A model generated the notes under the pieces. That model was given only the letters and a program-made list of their open reading frames with translations. It ran no database searches and was not told where the DNA came from. The position numbers and the translations under genes were made by a program. Positions 53,101 to 63,209 of a stretch of DNA of 64,000 nucleotides are shown here, piece after piece. Numbering within the stretch: the stretch's first letter is position 1; the number at the start of each line of letters is the position of its first letter. The DNA comes from PALSA-1353 sp050012375 (lineage in GTDB: Bacteria; Planctomycetota; Phycisphaerae; Tepidisphaerales; Tepidisphaeraceae): assembly GCA_050012375.1 (NCBI GenBank), contig JBEKHH010000028.1, positions 1 to 64,000 of the forward strand, read 5' to 3'.

Positions 53101-54737
53101 GTGTAAAGGCTCGTGACCAATTCCTCGCGAATGGCATCCAGCGGCGGATTCGTCACCTGCGCAAACAGTTGCCGGAAATACGTGTACAAAAGCTGCGGCT
53201 TATCGCTCAAACAGGCCAGCGGCGTGTCGGCGCCCATGCTGCCGATCGCTTCCTGGCCGCTGGCGGCCATCGGCATCATAATCATCTTCAAATCTTCAAC
53301 CGTGTACCCGAAGGCGTGTTGCCGCACGCGCAGCGTTTCATGGTCCGGCTGATGAACGTGGCGCGGGGCCGGAAGGTCGTCCAGCGGGATCATGTACTGG
53401 TTGAGCCATTCCTTCCACGGCCGCTTTTCGACGAGATTGCGCTTGATCTCGTTGTCGTCGATGATCCGGCCCTGCTTGAAATCGATCAGGAAAATCTTGC
53501 CCGGCTGAAGCCGCCATTTGCGCGCCACGTTTTCCGGCTTGATCGGCAGCACCCCCACCTCGCTGGCCATCACCACCATATCGTCTTTGGTGACGTAATA
53601 CCGGCTCGGCCGCAGCCCGTTACGGTCCAGCACCGCCCCAACCTGCGCGCCGTTGGTGAACACGATGCTCGCTGGCCCGTCCCACGGCTCCATCAGGCAG
53701 GCGTGGTATTCGTAAAAGGCCTTCAGTTCCTCATCCATCTTGTGATTGTTCTGCCACGCTTCGGGAATCAGCATCAGCATGCTGTGGGCCAGGCTTCGGC
53801 CGTTGATCGTGAGGAATTGCAGGGCATTGTCGATGGTGGCCGTATCCGAGCCGGATTCGGTCAGGATCGGGAACATCTTTTGCAACTCGTCGCCGAAGAT
53901 GTCCGATTGCAGCGAGCCGTACCGCGCCCGCATCCAGTTGCGGTTGCCGCGCAGCGTGTTGATCTCGCCGTTGTGCGCGATGTATCGGTACGGATGGGCA
54001 CGGTCCCACGATGGGAACGTGTTGGTGCTGAACCGCGAATGAATCACCGCCAGCGCGCTTTCAAAATCCGGCTCGCTGAGATCCGGGAAATACTGACGAA
54101 TCTGATCGGCTGTCAGCATTCCCTTGTAGATGATGCGGGATGCGCTTAAAGCGCAGATGTAAAACGTGCTACGAGCGTTTTCGGGAAGATTGCTGAATTC
54201 AATGCTGTTCTCGGCCCGTTGCCGCACCAGGTAAAGCCGGCGGTCGAAATCCTGCCTGTTGTAAAACGAACCGCCCATCCCGACGAAGATTTGCCGGATT
54301 CGCGGCTCACAGCGCCGAGGGGTGGGGCCGATGCGGCGGTTGTCCACCGGCACGTCACGCCACCCCAGCGTCACCATGCCGTAGTCCGACACGACCTTTT
54401 CCAGTATCCGCTGGCACTCGTTGCGCTGAACCATGTCCTGGGGCAAGAAGATGTTGGCCACGCCATATTGGTTCAGCGGCGGAAGGGTAAACCCAAGCTC
54501 GGCGCATTTGCGGCGAAAGAAGCGGTCGGGCAGGTGCACCAGGATGCCGGCCCCGTCGCCGCTGTTCGGCTCGCACCCGCAGGCGCCGCGGTGGTTCATG
54601 TTTTCCAGCATCTCCAGGGCCTGCGAGATGATGCGGTTGCTCGCTTTGCCCTTGATGTGGCAAAGAAAGCCGACGCCGCAGGCGTCGTGTTCCAACCGTG
54701 GATCGTACAGGCCCTGTGCGGGCGGGTAGCCTCTCAT
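50106..54737 (-). CDS. gltB: glutamate synthase large subunit
   Basis: 1543 residues. A class II glutaminase domain begins near Cys20 (EHDACGVGFL) after a short propeptide; its ammonia passes to the FMN-binding synthase domain (~800-1200, with PPPHHDIYSIEDLAQLI and GDSGGTGASPLTS). The 3Fe-4S Cys are in CIMMRVCHLNTCPVGIATQD. The C-terminal GltB-3/FwdC-like beta-helix has GxxxGGxxx turns such as GGRVVVIGPTGRNFAAGMSGG in two stretches. With GltD it makes glutamate. Promoter region 54738-54932 contains the palindrome at 54896-54917. Confidence 0.95.
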   Translation of the reverse strand: MRGYPPAQGLYDPRLEHDACGVGFLCHIKGKASNRIISQALEMLENMNHRGACGCEPNSGDGAGILVHLPDRFFRRKCAELGFTLPPLNQYGVANIFLPQDMVQRNECQRILEKVVSDYGMVTLGWRDVPVDNRRIGPTPRRCEPRIRQIFVGMGGSFYNRQDFDRRLYLVRQRAENSIEFSNLPENARSTFYICALSASRIIYKGMLTADQIRQYFPDLSEPDFESALAVIHSRFSTNTFPSWDRAHPYRYIAHNGEINTLRGNRNWMRARYGSLQSDIFGDELQKMFPILTESGSDTATIDNALQFLTINGRSLAHSMLMLIPEAWQNNHKMDEELKAFYEYHACLMEPWDGPASIVFTNGAQVGAVLDRNGLRPSRYYVTKDDMVVMASEVGVLPIKPENVARKWRLQPGKIFLIDFKQGRIIDDNEIKRNLVEKRPWKEWLNQYMIPLDDLPAPRHVHQPDHETLRVRQHAFGYTVEDLKMIMMPMAASGQEAIGSMGADTPLACLSDKPQLLYTYFRQLFAQVTNPPLDAIREELVTSLYTYLGREGNLLSEEPKNCHLIKLKQPILSNSDLEKLREVAHGDFRAVTLGMLFSAADGEAGLEKAVDALCVAAAKAVRDGASILVLSDRGVDAKHVPIPSLLATAAVHHHLIREGTRTQCGLVIETGEARESHHFCLLIGYGAGAINPYLAFETLADLHKNGMLPEGLALEDAKKNFIKAANKGILKVASKMGISTVQSYRGAQIFEAIGLSRRLVDKFFTNTASRISGVDLDVIARESLMRHRHGFPPIRVNGQVLDNGGFYQWRRDGEYHMWNPDTIGKMQHAVRLGITKPIDGFKAFQEYTRLCDDEARHLCTLRGLLKIKQAPKPIPLEEVEPAKEIVKRFVTGAMSFGSISKEAHENLAIAMNRIGGKSNTGEGGEDAERFLPDRDKTGKPISMPALKLLNDSLPAAPVLRRSAIKQVASARFGVTAEYLINAAELQIKMAQGAKPGEGGQLPGHKVDEYIGKIRHSTPGVALISPPPHHDIYSIEDLAQLIHDLKNSNREARISVKLVSEVGVGTVAAGVAKAKADHILISGDSGGTGASPLTSIKYAGIPWELGVSEAQQTLVLNDLRGRIILQTDGQFKTGRDVVIAALLGAEEFGFSTAPLIATGCIMMRVCHLNTCPVGIATQDPELRRKFTGKPEHVINFMFFIAEEVRQFMAQMGFRKFDEMVGQSQMLEFADLSNHWKAKSLDLSVILHKPVVGPNVAIRNVQKQDHGLGAALDNRLLKLAAPALDRGEKVRAELPINNVNRTVGAILSSEIAKKHGHAGLPDGTIHFKLTGSAGQSFGCFLARGVTLELEGDANDYCAKGISGGRVIVYPPRNSTFKAEENIVAGNVIGYGAIAGEIYLRGVVGERFCVRNSGAEAVVEGVGDHGCEYMTGGRVVVIGPTGRNFAAGMSGGIAYVYDTSGQFKDLCNPEMVELERPDRAEDVKTIRRLLENHRKHTGSTVAKAILDDFEQELKWFVKVMPTDYRRVLEHRAEVEEKARMLAQRQV

Positions 54738-54895
54738 GGCGGTACTTCTGGATTAAAAACCAGTGCAGAACGACTCGGAATGCTCTTTTATAGCGATTTG
54801 CAGCGGGGTCCACAAACTTTATTTAGAGCGGTCGGTTACTCAAAGATTAAGCGCGTTGGGGGGAATAGTCAATTATAACCCGAGGGTGTGGTAAT

Positions 54896-54917
54896 CCCAT
54901 GGAAGGCCTTCCATGGG
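54896..54917. promoter_or_regulatory. perfect 22-bp palindrome upstream of gltB
   Basis: Eleven-base arms (CCCATGGAAGG and its exact reverse complement) with no spacer. It lies 159 nt upstream of the gltB start and 16 nt beyond the stop of the phosphatase gene. With no loop it is a poor RNA hairpin, and no T-run follows, so a dimeric protein site is more likely than a terminator. Confidence 0.5.
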
Positions 54918-54932
54918 CTTGGTATGGGCGAA

Positions 54933-56597
54933 TCACCATTTGACCAAAACGGCTGTCGCATCGTCCGAGAGCGTTTGCGTTCCCGCGAATTCGTAAACCG
55001 CTTCGAACAACCGCGACACCGCGTCATCTTCGCTTTTCGTCGCCGCCAGGGCCGATTGGACGCGACTCATCTGAAATTGCTCGCGCGGCTGGTCCGGACC
55101 CCGATCGGACTGGGTTTGTTCCACCAACCCGTCGCTGATCACCAAGGCCCGTCCATGAGCCGGCAACGCCTTGGTCACCACGCCATAAATGGAATCGGGC
55201 ATGATTCCGATGGGCATGGCGTCGCCCTCGCTGAGGGATTGGAACGTCTGATCGGGATTGGCCAGCAGAGCATATCCGTGGCCCCCGTCAACGTAGCTCA
55301 CCGTCATGTTCTTCGGATCGAACAGGCCGACCCATAGCGTGACGAATATTGTTACCGGCCGACGCGGATGGAGGAACGCGTTCAAATCCTTGACGGCTCG
55401 AGCCAAGTCGCCGTGCAGCGTAATCGCCGCGTGCAAGAACCCCTGGGTGGCGGTCATCAGGACCGAGGCGGCGACCCCGTGGCCGGAAACATCGCCCAGC
55501 GCCACCACCAGCCGGCCGTCCGCCAGCACGATCGCGTCGAAAAAATCCCCGCCGACATATTCGCCCGGCCGGCTCGTGCCCGAGCAGGTGAACGATCCAG
55601 CCCGCACGATTCCGCGAGGCAGGATCCATCGCTGCGCCGCCATCGCCGCGGTCATTTCCGCTTCGATCTGAGCCCCGCGACGCTCCATGTCCAGACGCTT
55701 GAGATTTGCCAATGCCAGTCCCGCAATTTTGGCCAGCGCCAGGCAAAACCCCGAGGCGTTCGGCCGCAACGTCCGGGGAGCATGTGACCCGCCGCGCGAA
55801 TCCAGGTACAGATACGCCGCCACAGTGGAACCCAGCATCAGCGGCACGCAAATCGCCGCATCAACGTTCATCCGGATGATGCTCTGGGAAAAGTCCTCGC
55901 TGGATGTGGCCGACATTTCCGCCAGCACGCCCTGCGACGCCGTCGTCAGCAGCGATCGGCTGAATCCCATGGCGGTCGGTTCGTGCAGCGTCGGCCCAAG
56001 TCGGCTGGCAACGATTTCAATCCGTCCCGCGGCATCCAGTGCCCGAAGCACCGCCGCGTTTGGCAGGCCCGTGCCCCGGCACGCGCTGTCCATCAGCACA
56101 TTCGCCAGCGATTTGTCGTCCTCCGCCGCATGGATGGCCGAGGCGCTATCGAGGAGCAGATTGAGCAGATCATCCTCCAGCGCTTCGACCCCGCCGCTCT
56201 GAGCATGGCTCCGGACCATCACGGCAGCCGTGGCCGCGTCATCCACCAACTGAAGCGCGCGCTGAGGCACTCCCCGCGTCGAGAAACTGAAAGTCCACGG
56301 GACGATCCGCAGCAAATCCCCCTCGCTGAGCGGCATATCCCGATTGGGCGGAATCTTCACGCCATTGAGAAATGTTCCCCATCGGCTGTGCAGATCGGTC
56401 ACGCGCCAATGCTCGGCATGTTCGCTGAACCGGGCATGACGGCGAGAGACCTGGTCGGCGTCAGCGGGAAGGCGAAGCGGACAGAGTTCATGTCTGCCGA
56501 TAACAATCCCGCCCGCCGCCGGCTTGATTTCCAGTGGATCGATAGCCGGCCCGCCGGGGAGAGGGATGAGCCAAGCTGATTTGCCGGCGGTATGCAT
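54933..56597 (-). CDS. FHA-GAF-PP2C (SpoIIE-type) serine phosphatase
   Basis: 554 residues. The N-terminal FHA domain (~20-110) has GRHELCP and SRRHARF plus HSRWGTFLNG, the phosphothreonine-binding set. The GAF-like domain is at ~130-300. The PP2C/SpoIIE catalytic domain (~320-554) has RPGEYVGGDFFDAI, LGDVSGHGVAASVLM, VDGGHGYALL, and SDGLVEQ with DDATAVLVKW, including the metal-binding Asp residues. It probably removes phosphate from an anti-anti-sigma-type partner or kinase substrate, with FHA docking. No anti-sigma genes lie nearby. Reads away from the suf operon. Confidence 0.9.
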   Translation of the reverse strand: MHTAGKSAWLIPLPGGPAIDPLEIKPAAGGIVIGRHELCPLRLPADADQVSRRHARFSEHAEHWRVTDLHSRWGTFLNGVKIPPNRDMPLSEGDLLRIVPWTFSFSTRGVPQRALQLVDDAATAAVMVRSHAQSGGVEALEDDLLNLLLDSASAIHAAEDDKSLANVLMDSACRGTGLPNAAVLRALDAAGRIEIVASRLGPTLHEPTAMGFSRSLLTTASQGVLAEMSATSSEDFSQSIIRMNVDAAICVPLMLGSTVAAYLYLDSRGGSHAPRTLRPNASGFCLALAKIAGLALANLKRLDMERRGAQIEAEMTAAMAAQRWILPRGIVRAGSFTCSGTSRPGEYVGGDFFDAIVLADGRLVVALGDVSGHGVAASVLMTATQGFLHAAITLHGDLARAVKDLNAFLHPRRPVTIFVTLWVGLFDPKNMTVSYVDGGHGYALLANPDQTFQSLSEGDAMPIGIMPDSIYGVVTKALPAHGRALVISDGLVEQTQSDRGPDQPREQFQMSRVQSALAATKSEDDAVSRLFEAVYEFAGTQTLSDDATAVLVKW

Positions 56598-56736
56598 GGG
56601 GAAATAAATCTACGCCCGGCGGCGAGCGGAGCAAGGACATTTATGACGGATAGTGCGATCCCGACGGCCAATCCAATAGTTCTCCTTGGCCTTTTAGTAT
56701 GCTGCCCAGAACCCCCCATTTCTGCTCCCAAAGTGA

Positions 56737-56749
56737 CCCTTCTGAAGGG
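56737..56749. promoter_or_regulatory. CCCTTC-T-GAAGGG inverted repeat in the phosphatase/suf divergent region
   Basis: Exact 6-bp arms with one central base, flanked by AAAG and CTTT that extend the symmetry. It lies about 26 nt upstream of the suf -35. Could be a binding site for the Rrf2 regulator or another factor. Confidence 0.4.
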
Positions 56750-56774
56750 GCTTTCGTGCCAAACCCCCGCCGCC

Positions 56775-56803
56775 CTTGATATCGCACTCCCGCAGTCCTA
56801 TAT
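56775..56803 (+). promoter_or_regulatory. suf operon promoter
   Basis: TTGATA (56775-56780), a 17-nt spacer and TATATT (56798-56803), one mismatch from consensus in each box. It lies 22 nt upstream of the Rrf2 gene start. Confidence 0.75.
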
Positions 56804-56825
56804 TCGTTGAGACGCGGTATCAACT

Positions 56826-57332
56826 ATGCTTTCGCTCTCCAGAAAAGCCGATTATGCTCTGGTAGCCCTTGGTCATCTGGCCGAGCGGCCGGAGTTCGTT
56901 GTATCCGCTCGGGATGTGGCCCTGGCGTACGGCCTGCCCCAGGCACTGCTGATGAACATTCTCAAACGCTTGCAGAAGCACGGCATTGTGGTCAGCACTC
57001 GTGGCATCAGGGGCGGATATCGGATCGGCGCGGATTTGGATGCCGTTTCGTTGCATGAACTGATTCGAATCCTGCAAGACGATGTCGAGCCGGGTTGCGA
57101 TCACGAATGCGAGCCCGACGGTCCGATCGGCTCGGCCGGCGGTTCGGCCCAGGCGCCCATCCAGGCGCTGCATTACAAGCTGACGCGGTTCCTGCACGAT
57201 GTCTCGCTGGCGGACCTTGTGCTGCCGGGTCGGCGGATCGATGTGCCGGCTGAGATGCTGCGGAGAACCAAGCGCGAAGCAAATCCCGGCCACGGGGCCG
57301 GCGAGATGATCGAAACAGCAGTGGAGATTTAA
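56826..57332 (+). CDS. Rrf2-family regulator of the suf operon
   Basis: 168 residues. Winged-helix DNA-binding N-terminus typical of Rrf2 (MLSLSRKADYALVALGHLAE, LPQALLMNILKRLQKHGIV and STRGIRGGYRI). The cluster-binding region has only the pair CDHEC (about 97-101) rather than the three spaced Cys of IscR, so the ligand set differs. First gene of the suf operon, directly after the promoter, as for autoregulating IscR or SufR-like proteins. Confidence 0.92.
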   Translation: MLSLSRKADYALVALGHLAERPEFVVSARDVALAYGLPQALLMNILKRLQKHGIVVSTRGIRGGYRIGADLDAVSLHELIRILQDDVEPGCDHECEPDGPIGSAGGSAQAPIQALHYKLTRFLHDVSLADLVLPGRRIDVPAEMLRRTKREANPGHGAGEMIETAVEI

Positions 57333-57350
57333 CCCCAAAGGAGCAGGTTC

Positions 57351-57686
57351 ATGGCGATCATATTGTCCGAAACGGCGGCCCGCGAAATCAAGACGATCAT
57401 CAAGCAGCAGGAGTTGCCTGAAGGGGCGACGAAGCTGCGCGTCGGCGTCAAAGGCGGCGGTTGCAGCGGATTCAGCTACATGCTCGACCTCACCGAAGAG
57501 GGCAAGGGCGACACCGACGAGGAAATCGAATCGCAGGGGATCAAGATTCTCTGCGATATGAAGTCGTACCTTTATCTCAACGGAACCGAGATTGATTTCA
57601 AGGATGAGGTCATGGGCCGCGGCTTCGTGTTCAAGAACCCCAATGCCACCAGCACCTGCGGCTGTGGAAGCAGCTTTACGGCCTAA
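57351..57686 (+). CDS. sufA: A-type Fe-S carrier protein (SufA/IscA)
   Basis: 111 residues with GGGCSGFSYML and the C-terminal CGCGSSF, supplying the three conserved Cys of A-type carriers. Length is normal. It carries assembled clusters from SufBCD to target proteins. 18 nt after the regulator. Confidence 0.93.
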   Translation: MAIILSETAAREIKTIIKQQELPEGATKLRVGVKGGGCSGFSYMLDLTEEGKGDTDEEIESQGIKILCDMKSYLYLNGTEIDFKDEVMGRGFVFKNPNATSTCGCGSSFTA

Positions 57687-57709
57687 GAGCGAAGCTAAGG
57701 GCGTGTGTA

Positions 57710-59164
<1,455 letters not shown>

Positions 59165-59219
59165 CGCATGCCCAGGCGCAGTCGGCTTAACCGTCGCTTG
59201 AAAGCATTGGAAGGAATTC

Positions 59220-59993
59220 ATGGCATTTCTTGAAATCACCAATCTCCACGCCCGCGTCGCCGCCCCGGGCGGGCGCGACATTCTCAAGGGCGTGAATCTC
59301 TCCATCAATGCCGGCGAGGTCCACGCCATCATGGGAAAAAACGGCTCCGGCAAGAGCACGCTCGTGCAGGTGATGGCCGGCCGCGAAACCTATGAGGTGA
59401 CCGAGGGAACCGTCGCCTACGACGGCAAGGACCTTCTGGAACTCTCCGCCGAGGAGCGGGCTCGCGAAGGCGTCTTCCTCGCGTTTCAGTATCCCGTGGA
59501 GATTCCCGGCGTCAGCACCAGCTATTTCCTCAAGGCCGCCGTCAACGCCGTCCGCAAGCATCACGGCAAGCCGGAAATCAACACCGTTGCCTTCCTCAAG
59601 CTCGTCAAGGAAAAGATGGCTCTGCTGAAGATGGATCAGAGCTTCATGAACCGCGCCGTCAACGAGGGATTCTCCGGCGGAGAAAAGAAGCGAAACGAAA
59701 TTTTCCAGATGGCGGTGTGCGATCCGCGCCTTGCCCTGATGGATGAGACCGATTCGGGTCTGGACATCGACGCCCTGAAGGTCGTGGCCAACGGCGCTCA
59801 GAGCCTGCGCGGTCCCGACCGCGCCATCCTCATCGTCACCCATTACCAGCGACTGCTCAATTACATCGAGCCGGATTTCGTCCATGTGATGCTCGACGGC
59901 AGGATCGTAAAATCCGGCGACAAGAACCTGGCCCTGGAGCTTGAAGAGCGCGGATACGATTGGGTCGAACGCCAGGTGGCCGCGGAAGTTTGA
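59220..59993 (+). CDS. sufC: Fe-S assembly ATPase SufC
   Basis: 257 residues. Walker A GKNGSGKSTLVQVM, signature FSGGEKKRNEI and Walker B LALMDETDSGLDID, all in the SufC form. ATPase of the SufBC2D complex. Confidence 0.97.
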   Translation: MAFLEITNLHARVAAPGGRDILKGVNLSINAGEVHAIMGKNGSGKSTLVQVMAGRETYEVTEGTVAYDGKDLLELSAEERAREGVFLAFQYPVEIPGVSTSYFLKAAVNAVRKHHGKPEINTVAFLKLVKEKMALLKMDQSFMNRAVNEGFSGGEKKRNEIFQMAVCDPRLALMDETDSGLDIDALKVVANGAQSLRGPDRAILIVTHYQRLLNYIEPDFVHVMLDGRIVKSGDKNLALELEERGYDWVERQVAAEV

Positions 59994-60018
59994 ATTTTCC
60001 CCGGAGCACGGTTTGAAC

Positions 60019-61368
60019 ATGACAAAATTGGCATCGGGAAAATCTGAAACAGCGGACGTGCCCGGCGGCGACGACGCCTCGGGACGGTCGTGGCTTGAAG
60101 CGCTGCGCCGCGCCGGCGCCGACCGCTTCGCATCCGTGGGGTACCCGACCATCAAGGAAGAAGAATGGCGGCTCACTAACGTCACCCCGATCGCCAAGAC
60201 CCAATTCGTCCCGGCGACGCCACAGATCGACGAAGAAGCGATCGAGCTGGCGAAGCGATCGAGCTTCGGGACCGACGCGGTGGTGGAACTGGTATTCGTC
60301 AACGGACATTTTGCTCCATCGCTCTCGCGCGCCGGCAAGCTGCCGCGCGGCGCAATCGTCGGCGCCTTCGCGCAGGCCGCCGACAGCCCCGCGCTCCAGC
60401 GGCATTTGGGCCACGTCGCCAGTATCTCCGCCAATCCATTCGTGGCTCTGAATACCGGCTCGATGCGCGCCGGGGCCTTTGTCCACATCGGCAAGGGAAT
60501 CAACGTCGAGCTTCCGATCCATCTGCTGTTCATTTCGACATCCCCTTCCGAGCCAACGCGATCCTTCCCGCGGGTCCTGGCGGTCGCCGAGGAAAACAGT
60601 CAGCTCACCCTGGTGGAAAGCTTCATCGGCGGGTCCGGCATGCATTTCACCGCGGCCGTCACCGAGATCGTCGCCGCCAATGATTCCCGGATCGATCACA
60701 ACCATCTTCATGTCGGCGCCGACGAGGCGTATGCGGTGTCCGCACTCGCCGCCCGGCTCGGACGCGCCAGCCGATTCATCAGCCACGCCGCCACGCTTGG
60801 CGGGAAGCTGACGAGGAACGACCTGACGGTTGTCCTGGCCGGCGAGGGAGCGGACGCGACGCTCAACGGCCTGGTGATCGTCGGCAAGCAGCAGCATTGC
60901 GACAACCACACGCTGCTCGATCACGCCGCCGCCCACTGCCCCAGCCATGAACTGTACAAGCACGTGCTGGATGACCGGGCGACCTGCGCGTTCAAGGGAA
61001 AGATTCTGGTTCGGCCCGATTCGCAGAAAACGGATTCGAAGCAGACCTGCAAGTCGCTGCTGCTCAGCGATGATGCCCAGATGAACAGCCAGCCCGCGCT
61101 GGAGATTTACGCCGACGACGTCAAGTGCACGCACGGAAGCACCACCGGTCCGGTGGATGAGGAGATGGTGTTTTACCTGCGCTCGCGCGGCGTCGGCCTC
61201 GAAGCGGCGCGGCACCTGCTGACCTACGCCTTCGCCGCCGACATCACCCGGCGAATCAAGGTCGAGCCCGTCCGCCGCCGGCTGGAAGATTTCCTCGCCG
61301 CCCAGCACGGTCTGCCCCGGGATTTGCGCATCACGGATTTGGGCCAGCACGATGAAAAGGCGCGATAA
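60019..61368 (+). CDS. sufD: Fe-S cluster assembly protein SufD
   Basis: 449 residues from the ATG at 60019, 25 nt after sufC; the frame upstream overlaps sufC and is excluded. SufD features: EEEWRLTNVTPIAK near the start, the beta-helix core, and GKILVRPDSQKTDSKQTCKS followed by CTHGSTTGPVDEEMVFYLRS in the C-terminal part. Scaffold partner of SufB. Confidence 0.95.
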   Translation: MTKLASGKSETADVPGGDDASGRSWLEALRRAGADRFASVGYPTIKEEEWRLTNVTPIAKTQFVPATPQIDEEAIELAKRSSFGTDAVVELVFVNGHFAPSLSRAGKLPRGAIVGAFAQAADSPALQRHLGHVASISANPFVALNTGSMRAGAFVHIGKGINVELPIHLLFISTSPSEPTRSFPRVLAVAEENSQLTLVESFIGGSGMHFTAAVTEIVAANDSRIDHNHLHVGADEAYAVSALAARLGRASRFISHAATLGGKLTRNDLTVVLAGEGADATLNGLVIVGKQQHCDNHTLLDHAAAHCPSHELYKHVLDDRATCAFKGKILVRPDSQKTDSKQTCKSLLLSDDAQMNSQPALEIYADDVKCTHGSTTGPVDEEMVFYLRSRGVGLEAARHLLTYAFAADITRRIKVEPVRRRLEDFLAAQHGLPRDLRITDLGQHDEKAR

Positions 61369-61410
61369 GTAAGATTGCGGCGCGGGCTTAGCCGTCCGCT
61401 CCAAACGATC

Positions 61411-63204
61411 ATGCCACTCGAAGCAACCATTTTGAGCGAGGCTCGAACTCCTGCCCTGGATGTTGAGAAACTCCGTGGCCAGTTCCCCATTCTCAGCCGG
61501 AAAATCCACGGCAAGCCGCTGGTTTATTTCGACAACGCGGCGACGACGCAGAAACCGCGCATCGTCATCGACGCCATCCGCAATTACTACCAATCCGAAA
61601 ACGCCAACATTCATCGCGGCGTCCACACCCTGAGCCAGGACGCGACCTCGGCTTACGAGCTGGCCCGCCAGAAGGTCGCGCACTTCATCAACGCCCCCGA
61701 CCCGCGCCAAATCATCTTTACGCGCGGAACCACCGAGAGCATCAACCTGGTCGCATCCGCGTACGGCCGAAAGTTCCTGCGAGCCGGCGACGAGATCATC
61801 CTCTCGGCGATGGAGCACCATTCCAACATTGTTCCCTGGCAACTTTTGGCCGAGGAGATCGGCGCGAAAATCCGCGTGATCCCGATGAACGATCGCGGTG
61901 AACTATTGATGGACGAATTCGTCCGCCTGCTGAACGACCGGACGAAACTCGTGTCGATCGTGCATCTGTCCAATTCGCTGGGGACGGTGAATCCGGTGCG
62001 GGAGATCATTGCCAAGGCGCACCAGCGCGGCGCCGTTGTGCTGGTGGACGGGGCGCAATGGGTTGCCCACCTCCCCACCGACGTGCGCGAACTGGACGCG
62101 GATTTTTATGCCTTCTCCGGTCACAAGCTCTATGGCCCGACCGGCATCGGCGTGTTGTACGGCAACGCCCAGCTTTTGGAAGCGATGCCCCCCTACCAAG
62201 GCGGCGGGGACATGATCAGCTCGGTCACCTTCGAGAAAACGACGTATAACGTGCTGCCGCACAAATTCGAGGCCGGCACGCCCCACATCGCCGGCGGCAT
62301 CGGCCTCGGCGCGGCAATCGATTTTGTCGGCTCGGTGGGATTGGAGAATATCGCGCTTCACGAGCGGGAGCTTTTGGCCCATGGGACCCGGCTCCTGGAA
62401 GCGATTCCGCGCGTCCGGATCGTCGGGACCGCCCGCGACAAGGGCGGCGTGATTTCTTTTGTCTTTGAAAATCCCTCGCTTGCGCCGCTGGATGTGGGCA
62501 CCCGGCTCGACGCCGATGGCATAGCGGTCAGAACCGGCCATCACTGTTGCCAGCCGGTGATGGATCGGCTCCAGATCTCCGCGACCACGCGAGCCTCGTT
62601 TGCGATGTACAACACCAAGCAGGAGATCGAATCCCTGGCGGCGTCGTTGCGGAAAATCCTGGAGACGGACGCGAACAAAACGACTCAGCGACGCCTCAAT
62701 GCCGCCAGCGCCAAGGCGGCGCGAAACCCCCAATCCGATTCCGTACAGTTTCCAAGCGCCGCCGCGCCTTCGCCGCAGGCCGCGGCCGATGAATTGATCG
62801 AGACCTTCGATCTCCTGGGTGATTGGGAGCAACGCCATCAGTACCTCATTGACGAGGGAGACAAATTGCTGCCGATGCCGCCCGAGATGAAATCCGAGGC
62901 CAATCGCGTTCGCGGCTGCATGAGCACGGTGCATCTGGTTGCCCGCAAACGCCCGGGGACGGCCGATGTGATGGAATTCCTGGCCGACAGCGACGCAGCC
63001 ATCGTGCGCGGATTGATCTGGACGTTGCAGCGCGTCTACTGCGGCCAAACCGCAGCCGCCATTTTGGCTTTCGACATCGAGGGTTTTTTGAAACGGCTGG
63101 GGCTGAATCGGCAACTGAGCATGGGCCGCCGCAACGGCTTATCCAGCATGATCGGCCGCATCCGCGCCGAAGCGGCGGGTCTGTGCGGACAAAAGCCCAC
63201 CTGA
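61411..63204 (+). CDS. cysteine desulfurase-SufE fusion (SufS-SufE)
   Basis: 597 residues from the ATG at 61411. Residues 1-~415 are SufS: FDNAATTQKPR, the PLP Lys in FYAFSGHKLYGPTG and the active-site Cys in RTGHHCCQPVM. A linker (~420-470) joins a SufE domain (~475-597) with DLLGDWEQRHQYLI and the acceptor Cys in RVRGCMSTVHLV. SufS frees sulfur from cysteine and SufE takes it from the active-site Cys; here both lie in one chain. sufE is absent elsewhere in the operon. Confidence 0.94.
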   Translation: MPLEATILSEARTPALDVEKLRGQFPILSRKIHGKPLVYFDNAATTQKPRIVIDAIRNYYQSENANIHRGVHTLSQDATSAYELARQKVAHFINAPDPRQIIFTRGTTESINLVASAYGRKFLRAGDEIILSAMEHHSNIVPWQLLAEEIGAKIRVIPMNDRGELLMDEFVRLLNDRTKLVSIVHLSNSLGTVNPVREIIAKAHQRGAVVLVDGAQWVAHLPTDVRELDADFYAFSGHKLYGPTGIGVLYGNAQLLEAMPPYQGGGDMISSVTFEKTTYNVLPHKFEAGTPHIAGGIGLGAAIDFVGSVGLENIALHERELLAHGTRLLEAIPRVRIVGTARDKGGVISFVFENPSLAPLDVGTRLDADGIAVRTGHHCCQPVMDRLQISATTRASFAMYNTKQEIESLAASLRKILETDANKTTQRRLNAASAKAARNPQSDSVQFPSAAAPSPQAAADELIETFDLLGDWEQRHQYLIDEGDKLLPMPPEMKSEANRVRGCMSTVHLVARKRPGTADVMEFLADSDAAIVRGLIWTLQRVYCGQTAAAILAFDIEGFLKRLGLNRQLSMGRRNGLSSMIGRIRAEAAGLCGQKPT

Positions 63205-63209
63205 AGGCC

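Noticed and set aside
54738..54895. Riboswitch or attenuator before gltB
   Set aside because: No recognisable conserved riboswitch core or terminator/antiterminator pair, only AT-rich sequence plus the separate palindrome.
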